A stretch of DNA of 64,000 bases from assembly GCA_027924585.1 (NCBI GenBank), contig BSBM01000877.1, positions 4,589,501-4,653,500 of the forward strand, in the 5' to 3' direction. The position numbers and the translations under genes are program-made. Each line of letters opens with the position of its first letter. The first letter of the stretch is position 1. The notes beneath the pieces are model-generated. The model worked only from the letters and a program-made list of their open reading frames with translations. It ran no database searches and was not told the origin of the DNA. The DNA comes from Larix kaempferi. Its lineage: Eukaryota > Streptophyta > Pinopsida > Pinales > Pinaceae. Below are positions 57,823 through 64,000 of the stretch, one piece after another.

Positions 57823-57836
57823 TGGCTCTGATACCA
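57823..57836 (-). other. Primer binding site of element F, initiator-Met
   Basis: The minus strand reads TGGTATCAGAGCCA, a perfect iMet complement abutting the LTR end at 57837. Confidence 0.95.
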
Positions 57837-58611
57837 TGTAAAATTAGTCACAGCAGATCTAATGAACAAGTAAATCAATCACAACAGATGAACATAGAAA
57901 ATATGGTGCAAAACTGTGCAAAACATGCAGCAGTGCTCTCTATCCCAGAAAGGGTGAATGAATTACAATACAAACTGTCACAATGACTAAGCAATTCGAA
58001 TTGCCTAAGGAGGTCATTCGAATCACTGAATGGAGTAGCTTGACTCTGTCTAGGAGTCCTCATAAATCATCGGTGGTGCTCATCAATCACAACAACCAGT
58101 CATCCAGGTGTCAAACTGAGTCTAACTGAGTGTAATAAATGTAACTGAAGTGTGTAGCACTGATATAGGATCTGGAGGCTCAGTGGGGGCGCATGGGAGG
58201 CTAACTGGAGTCAGAACAAGTCACCTAATCGAACTGGAGGTCAATCGGAGGTGAAACAGTCAGTCAGGAGTGAAACTAGCCTCAAATCAGGGAGAATCGG
58301 AGCTAACTGAATGTAACTGGAGTGAATCTGCAGTGGTAGGTGAACAAGTGCGCCCTTCTCTGGCAGTAGGTGAGAAGAGGGCGCCTTTCAGCTTAGGAGG
58401 GCTAAAACTCTGTGGTAAGTGGCTCCCGGGTGCTAGAAGAAGGTGGATAAGGTGCTGGAGGCATCAAACTGGTGACTGGGATGCATGCAAGTGCATGCAG
58501 CTGCATATCCTGAAATAGATCATGCAAGATCCTGAAGTAGATATGTATCCTGAAATAGATGATCCTGAAATAGATATGTATCCTGAAATAGATGATGTGG
58601 ATATCCGAACA
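57837..58611 (-). repeat. 5' LTR of element F
   Basis: 775 bp, same ends as the 3' LTR. As the 5' LTR of a minus-strand element it should hold the active promoter; I could not place a TATA box with confidence. It is followed by ATGGC, the target duplication. Confidence 0.96.
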
Positions 58612-59831
58612 ATGGCACTGTTTCTTCATTAAAAATCAGATTTATACATTTCCACTTAGAATTTCAACCTGAAACTTTTTGAAGATGAATAAAAGAGTAT
58701 TTAATTCATATTAAAAAATAAATTGGGCATTAGAAGCTCCCACAAAGAGTACAATAGCTCACCAAAAATGCCCTCCCTCAAGGATCAAGAATATGCAATG
58801 AAAATTGGAAATGGTTGAAGGAGTGAGTTGCACTAGAAGAAACCATGAGATGCCCTATAGCTTACACCTGCAAATAAAGAGTCCATTAAATCTCCATGAA
58901 ATACCTGAATGGCCTTTCCAAACACCAACTTGGATGGGAATCTTTCACCCTCGAAAATGGCTAAGGCAAGAAACTAGTCATCCACTAGCTCCTCTCTCAC
59001 AAATGCAATTGCAAATTCTGAAAATGATCAAAATATCCATTCATTCTTTGTTCTTGAAATTTATAAAGTTTCCAAGCTCTCTATGGGTCTAATTCCTTCC
59101 AATATATGCATTCCAACTCAAGTTGGGAAGAGATTCCAAAGAATGCCACTTGTACAACAATTCCTAGTCTCCCACATCCACCAAATCACATGTGGAAGCA
59201 TCTTAGCTGCCCTAACTCCCTTGAGCGCCATCTTGGAGGATATTTTTATCCCTGACATGTCATATATGTCAGATGTCAGCCATAAGGTCTGATTTGTGTC
59301 ATAGGTGTCATAGAATCTTCATCATTGTTGTCATAGAAGCTAGGGAATCTAGCCCAAGTGTCCACAAACCTCTAGTTTGACTCTTCCTCTTCCATGGAGG
59401 TTACCATTCCATCCAAATTAGACCTATGATGCTAAATTCCAGGTGTATGATCCTACCAAATCATCCAATAATGTTTTCCTTCTCATGGATTCAAAATGGC
59501 AAGAGAGGGATGCCATGTGACATTGAAAAATCAAGCTAGTGTGGGTCCCACATCCTCCATATGTCTTCAAAACCAATTGCCACCTAGAATTTCTATTGTA
59601 TTTATTTATTTATATCCTTTATTAAATATTTATGCCATTCTAATGTTCAAACATCATTTATTATCCCCCTTATCTCAAATCCCAAAGCTTCCACCCCCCA
59701 CCTAGGAAACTAGTAATTTTCCTCCTTGGCAATTATTTGACTCTTAACATCAATTTGACAAACTCTCATGAATATGGCCAATGGGCTTAGGCCATTGTGA
59801 CCCAATGCAAAATTTGGGACATGAAAAGAAT

Positions 59832-60540
59832 GATTTAGATAATAAGGTGACAAGACAAATTGGGAAAATGTTCTTGAATTCACATTGAACTCCTCAAATA
59901 TTCACCAACACCACCTCTCCTAATCAGTCCTCTAATGTCATATCAATACATACATCTAGTACTAAAGGAAACCAACAACCCAAAGAAAAGAAGAAAGGTA
60001 AAAAAAAAAGAATGGGAATGGGGGGAATAATGAAAACATCATTAACATTGGTGGGGGTAAAAAGGACAAGAATAAGGTCAATTTTCCTTGTAAACTCTAC
60101 AAGGAATACCACTTAACTCACCTTTTCCCCAATATGGAGGTGGCCCAATAATTGTTGGTGTAGCAAGATGCTTATCAACAACTTGTTGTTCATGGGAACC
60201 CCTTTCCTCCTCAAAACCAACAAATGGTTGTTGGAGTTCCACTTAGGGATCATCCTCGCAAGGGGAAACCCATTCAAAACAAATGTGTAAATGTGTGAAC
60301 ACAAAGTGAACGTCCAGAACAGAGCACAGAATTATGCATGATACACCTGATTCTATGTCCAAAGGAAAAAAGCATCTACTTCTGAAATGCCAAACCCTTT
60401 GAATATAAATAAACCGAAAATGGTGTGTTGAATAGATTGATGCACAACCCAAATGCGTGGGCTTCTCAAAACTAAAGTATTGTGGAAGATTTGGCCCAAG
60501 CATCATGCTCTATGTCAATTCTAGAGGTCCTCCAAAGCTG
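59832..60540 (+). pseudogene. Element E Gag (part 2) with Lys-rich and Cys/His region
   Basis: It continues the frame of 38290 (DLDNKVTRQIGKMFLNS), then a Lys-rich block around 59985-60030 and a Cys/His segment near 60085-60135 with LYKEYHLTHLFPNM. Several stops. This second half of Gag has no LTR or primer features of its own, consistent with one gag cut by the insertion. Confidence 0.65.
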
Positions 60541-60670
60541 CCCCTCATAGAAAAATATATTGTTATCTACTATTGTTTCCTTCAACCCCATGGATTCTCA
60601 ACTTATAACATTTCACTTGGAGAATAGGAAGCCTATACTTGCTCATTTCATTGCTTTCTAAATTAAGGTT

Positions 60671-60930
60671 TTGACTCGAAGATCGAATATATTTAGTACA
60701 ATGGTAGATGAGGGTGCTTCCACTTGCGTTATTTCCTTGTCATGTTGGAAAGATATAGGATCTCTTGGGACCAATCCATCATCGATGATGCTCAAATCCT
60801 TCAATGGGAAATTTTTTAGGCCTCATGGAATCATCCCTACGCTTCCAATAGAGATAGAGGAAAAGATTGTGTTCATAGATTTAGAGGTTGTTGACACTCT
60901 CTGGATTATAACCTCCTCTTAGGGCGTAGC
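60671..60930 (+). pseudogene. Element E aspartic protease
   Basis: FSTMVDEGASTCVISLSCW holds the catalytic Asp in a VDEGAS motif. KSFNGKFFRPHGIIPTLPI and VFIDLEVVDT follow. The order and spacing fit Tat-like retropepsins. It is open for 83 codons, then broken near 60920. Confidence 0.8.
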
Positions 60931-61498
60931 TAGACTTACACCATGATGGAAGTTGTGTCTTCAATATTTCACACCATATGCTTCCCCCGTGAAGGGAAGA
61001 TAATAACCATAGACCAACTATCTTATTATAAGGTATAAACAACTAACTCAACAGGATCCAACATCGCGTTAGCCAAAAATTACACCAAGGCTTGTGAAAA
61101 TGTGGGTGCAGGGATGTGCTTGAACTTGATGGGAACCTTCAACCTCCATCTACCCATATAATATACTGAATTATTTTTTATATATGTGATCTTGTCAATC
61201 ACCACATCCTCCATGGATAAAGTATATGACTTCATAACATTGTATCTTGAAGATCCATGGACAGTGCCAAATCAATGGGTATGCAAGAACATTCATTACC
61301 TTGTCTACAGCCGAAATCACTTACCAATCTATTCAAGTATCGACCGCATGCCATCATTGTGTCTTTGTTAATGGAGGAATATGATCAGTTTACTTCGCCC
61401 ATATGTGTTTTCAACTCTTCTTCTTGTCAATATCTCTTAGACATAGTCTTGCTTTCAGATGAAGCTATCATAGAGGCTATGTCTATTACTGGGAGACA

Positions 61499-62560
61499 TT
61501 GGAAAGGTCATCTTTCCTCCCTGAGATGAGTGGAATGAATATTGATGATAAACATGTTAGCAGACCTGGAAACATTGAGTGTTATGGGAGTCCCCTTGTG
61601 ACACATAACATTTACGTAGAAGGGAACATGGAAAACATTACCAAAACCATGCCAATCGATATTTCTAAGAAACCCGAAGTTGTTGAGAATGTCTTCACAG
61701 GAGCAGATTGTTCCCCCGAAGAAATAGAAATTTATATTACTCTCTTTAAATAATATCGTGGCATTTTTCTTGGTCATATGAAGAAATTACAGGCATCAAT
61801 CCAAAAATTTTCCAACATGAGATTAAAGCATATCCTAATGCGAAAGCTATTTGGAAAATTTTACAACCAATTAACCCCCAAAAGGTAGAAGAGGTGGAGA
61901 AATGCTAAAAAAAGGATTTATCTACTTGGTTCCCTTGACTAAGTGGGTATACAATTTGGTTCTCGTTGACAGAAAACAAGGAACTATCAAGGTCTATACT
62001 AATTTTTGGGATTTGAATTTGGATTGTCTAAAAGACAATTATCCTACTCCCTTCATCGATCAAGTCATCTATAATGTACCAGAAGCAATATATTTTCATT
62101 TATGGATGGATTTTCCAGTTACAACTAGATTCAAATCCACCCAAAAAATCAAGACAAGATCGATTTTATTTGTCCTTGGGGTACATTTTACTATAGGAAA
62201 ATTCCTTTCCGTCTCAAAAATGTTGGAGCTACCTTCCAGTGGGCCATAGTATGATTTCCACAATATAAAACATATTGTTGAAGCTTACCTAGACAATTTA
62301 ATTGCATAGTCTGCTAAAAAAAATATCATATTGAGCACCTTAGGGCATCCTTTGATAGATGTCGCTATTATAGAATTCATCTGAATCATAACAAGTGTAT
62401 ATTTTGTGTCAAATCTAGTCGATTGTTGGGTTTCAACGTGTCTAATAAAGGGATTATGGTAGATCATTTTAAGGATGAGGTGATAGTACAATTTCCTCCC
62501 CTACACAATATCTGTCAATTACAGAGTCTCCAAGTAAAATCAAACTTCTTGTGAATATTC
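61499..62560 (+). pseudogene. Element E reverse transcriptase, catalytic Asp changed
   Basis: Pre-RT at 61499-61753 ends SPEEIEIYITLFK. RT at 61902-62249 contains VDRKQGTIKVYTNFWDLNL, then DNYPTPFIDQVIYNV. The palm continues after a stop with HIVEAYLDNLIA at 62272-62308: the second catalytic Asp is Asn (GAC-AAT). Thumb is at 62320-62560 in other frames (SRLLGFNVSNKGIMVD, LQSLQVKSNF). Confidence 0.82.
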
Positions 62561-62569
62561 ATCACAAAT

Positions 62570-63110
62570 TATGTTGAAATAACAAAATGTTTCATGCAAC
62601 TTTTGAAGAAATGGGTCCCATTTATTTGGGATGATTTCGTTGAACGATCCTTCAAAGCATTGAAAAGGGCCCTTATGTCTACCCCATTGTTGATTCCTCT
62701 GGATTTCAATAGATATTTCTTATTATATTTAGAAGCATCTGAATCAACAATCGGCATGGTTTTGGTTCAAGAGGATGAACTGCATTAGGAGCATGTAATT
62801 ATTATCTAAGTAAGAACTTTATAGGACCTAAGATGAGATACTCTCATGTTGAAAAGTTGGCGTTGCAATCCATGCATGCTATCCAAAGGATTCGACACTA
62901 TATTATTTTTTGACAAACTATAGTTAACTGATACTAATCCATTTCAACATATCTTAACCTGATGAATAATTGGTGGCAAGTATAACAAATGGATTGTGAT
63001 CCTACAAGAGTTTGAATTAGAATTAAATTCAACTAAATATAATATATCCTTGGCCTTTGCCAAGTTAATGGCATAGCTACCTAGAGATGGTACGGAACCA
63101 GTTGAAAATA
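62570..63110 (+). pseudogene. Element E RNase H
   Basis: MQLLKKWVPFIWDDFVERSF, then LMSTPLLIPLDFNRYFLLYL and SESTIGMVLVQEDELH at 62594-62788. It continues with RYSHVEKLALQSMHAIQRI around 62830-62890 and NKWIVILQEFELELNSTK at about 62985-63035. This is the expected connection and RNase H sequence of Ty3 elements; stops and shifts occur after 62788. Confidence 0.8.
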
Positions 63111-63159
63111 AGTCACTACCTAACAAACATGTTTTACTCATCGCCTCAAGTGGCCCTTT

Positions 63160-63900
63160 GAATGGACGTATCTTTCATATATGTCCAGACACAAAGGTTT
63201 CCCTCTAGCCTCTCTTTTGAAGAGCAGCGATGCATTAGGCATCACACCAAAAAATATCTTATTATCATTGACATGTTGTATCATCAAGGATTATATTTAA
63301 TTTTACATTGTTGTTTTACACATGAAGATGCAGAGAAGTTTCTAAATGATTTCCATAGTGGAGCATGTGGCGGTCACTTATCCAAGTTTGAAACATCCCA
63401 GAATATCTTGTGTGGGATATTATTGGCCTTATCTCTTTAAAGACTATGTAGAATCAATTAAGAAGTTCCATCTGTCTCAAGTAGAGGTTGCTAACAAATC
63501 CTTGAAAAACATTCTCCAGCAGATGGTTAGTAGGAGTAAAACTAACTAGCATATTATGTTATATCCGACACTTTGGGCATACCGAACTTCAGTCAATATT
63601 TTCATGGGGTTTACTCAATTTCAGCATGTACATGGAATTGAATCTATCTTACCTATTGAATGTGAGATCCCTTCTTTAAAGCTATCCATAGAGTTCTTGC
63701 CTGAGACAAGTGATTTCGAAGAACGCCTAGTGTACTTGGAATAACTTGACGAGCACTGAAGAGATGCAATGACTGCAAATGAGGCACATAATAAATGTTT
63801 CAAATCTCAGTATGATAAATCGATCCGCCCTTGTATCTTCTCTAAAGGAGATAGCGTACTTGTCTATTATCAAAAAACAATGAGTTAGGATCAAGTAAAT
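63160..63900 (+). pseudogene. Element E integrase, internally deleted
   Basis: The N-terminal zinc region is at 63190-63440 (FEEQRCIRHHTKKYLIIIDM, then DFHSGACGGHLSKFETSQN). Sequence jumps from the position normally before the core (FKDYVESIKKFH at about 63430-63475) to EVANKSLKNILQQMV and LWAYRTSVNIFMGFTQFQ. The D, D and E core containing the first two catalytic residues is missing: about 450 bp is deleted. The C-terminal part (HGIESILPIECEIPSL, then a Lys/Asn region and GDSVLVYY) reaches about 63870. Confidence 0.75.
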
Positions 63901-64000
63901 TCAATTCAATGTGTCCCAATCCTTACATAGTGAGGTGAGCCCTTAGTAAATGGGGCTTATGAGTTACAATACTTTGAGGGGAATGTGATGAAGCAATATA

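Larger units (their letters stand above)
52388..58611 (-). mobile_element. Intact, recently inserted Ty1/Copia element F
   Basis: 6,224 bp. The 775-bp LTRs (52388-53162 and 57837-58611) differ at only two positions by eye. Both flanks are ATGGC (52383-52387, 58612-58616). It has a perfect primer site, a polypurine tract and one uninterrupted Gag-Pol frame. It is the youngest insertion in the window, lying inside the D3 5' LTR, and appears structurally competent. Confidence 0.96.
38294..59826 (-). mobile_element. Non-autonomous LTR retrotransposon D3 with nested insertions
   Basis: The outer ends are TGTAATGTCCC (38294) and GGGACATGAAA (59816-59826; the last bases are GACA in sister copies), with AGAAT target duplications. 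Its own parts are the 3' LTR (38294-38730 and 47984-49310), polypurine tract and internal region (49311-51574), and 5' LTR (51575-52387 plus 58617-59826). Everything else inside is later insertion. Without insertions the element would be about 6.3 kb, with LTRs of about 2.02 kb and an internal region of 2.26 kb. It encodes no protease, RT or integrase, so it depends on another element. Confidence 0.85.
51575..59826 (-). repeat. D3 5' LTR, interrupted by Copia element F
   Basis: LTR parts 51575-52387 and 58617-59826 sum to 2,023 bp, equal to the uninterrupted D1 LTR. The outer end is GGGACATGAAA followed by AGAAT. Internal TTTGACTAGT repeat starts occur near 51640 and 51822. Confidence 0.85.
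36629..64000 (+). mobile_element. Ty3 element E (Tat-like), split by a 21.5 kb insertion, 3' end outside window
   Basis: Gag is at 36629-38293 and 59832-60300, protease at 60671, RT at 61900, RNase H at 62570, integrase to about 63900. All are plus strand and in Ty3 order. The inserted block (38294-59826) is bounded by AGAAT at 38289-38293 and 59827-59831. Every domain has stops or shifts, so E is older than its insertions. Confidence 0.88.

Noticed and set aside
1-64000. CRISPR arrays, tRNA or rRNA genes, bacterial-type operons
   Set aside because: No regularly spaced direct repeats with unique spacers, no cloverleaf or rRNA sequence noticed; tRNA-complementary motifs are short primer sites only.

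Overview
The window looks like intergenic DNA from a large, repeat-filled seed-plant genome. I found no ordinary host gene, rRNA, tRNA or CRISPR array. Almost everything that can be identified is LTR retrotransposon: Ty3 elements of several lineages, Ty1/Copia elements, and a non-autonomous family with 2 kb LTRs. There is also one LINE fragment and one long foldback element. Plant origin follows from iMet- and Asp-type primer sites, plant-type Copia and Tat/Athila-type Ty3 proteins, and several levels of nesting. A gymnosperm is my guess from the age and size of the nests; it is not demonstrated.

Layout. 1-3112: 5' part of a decayed minus-strand Ty3 element with its 5' LTR. 3113-6304: unassigned DNA with two Copia-like LTR remnants (5295 and 5628). 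6305-11532: a full-length but decayed minus-strand Copia element with a TATAT target duplication. 11533-13100: mostly unassigned. 13101-16789 and 29017-30192: a minus-strand Tat-like Ty3 element (B), split by a plus-strand Ty3 element (A, 16790-29016, target duplication AGCCT). 30193-30757: a foldback element. 30758 to about 34780: an Athila-like gag-protease with Asp-type primer site and presumed LTR. About 34785-35559: an L1-type LINE fragment. From about 36629 to beyond the right edge: a plus-strand Ty3 element (E), cut at 38293 by a 21.5 kb insertion.

The insertion in E is flanked by AGAAT on both sides (38289-38293 and 59827-59831). It began as one non-autonomous element (D3: 3' LTR from 38294, internal 49311-51574, 5' LTR 51575-59826). 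D3 later received a Copia LTR piece (38731-39142), a second non-autonomous element (D1, 39143-45891) followed by an extra internal copy, and an intact Copia element (F, 52388-58611, target duplication ATGGC). A deletion then fused the extra D1 internal copy to the D3 3' LTR near 47983.

The most unusual material is of four kinds. (1) Elements A and B, in opposite orientation and with different LTRs, share a conserved domain in an additional open reading frame between integrase and the 3' LTR. (2) Element A also carries a second capsid-like region between protease and RT, and a tandemly repeated module upstream of Gag. (3) The D family has about 2.02 kb LTRs and a long acidic ORF without protease, RT or integrase, and its two subfamilies have exchangeable N-termini. 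(4) F is very young: its 775 bp LTRs differ at 2 sites by eye, and it has an unbroken 1,425-codon frame, so it is a candidate source of the machinery other elements lack.
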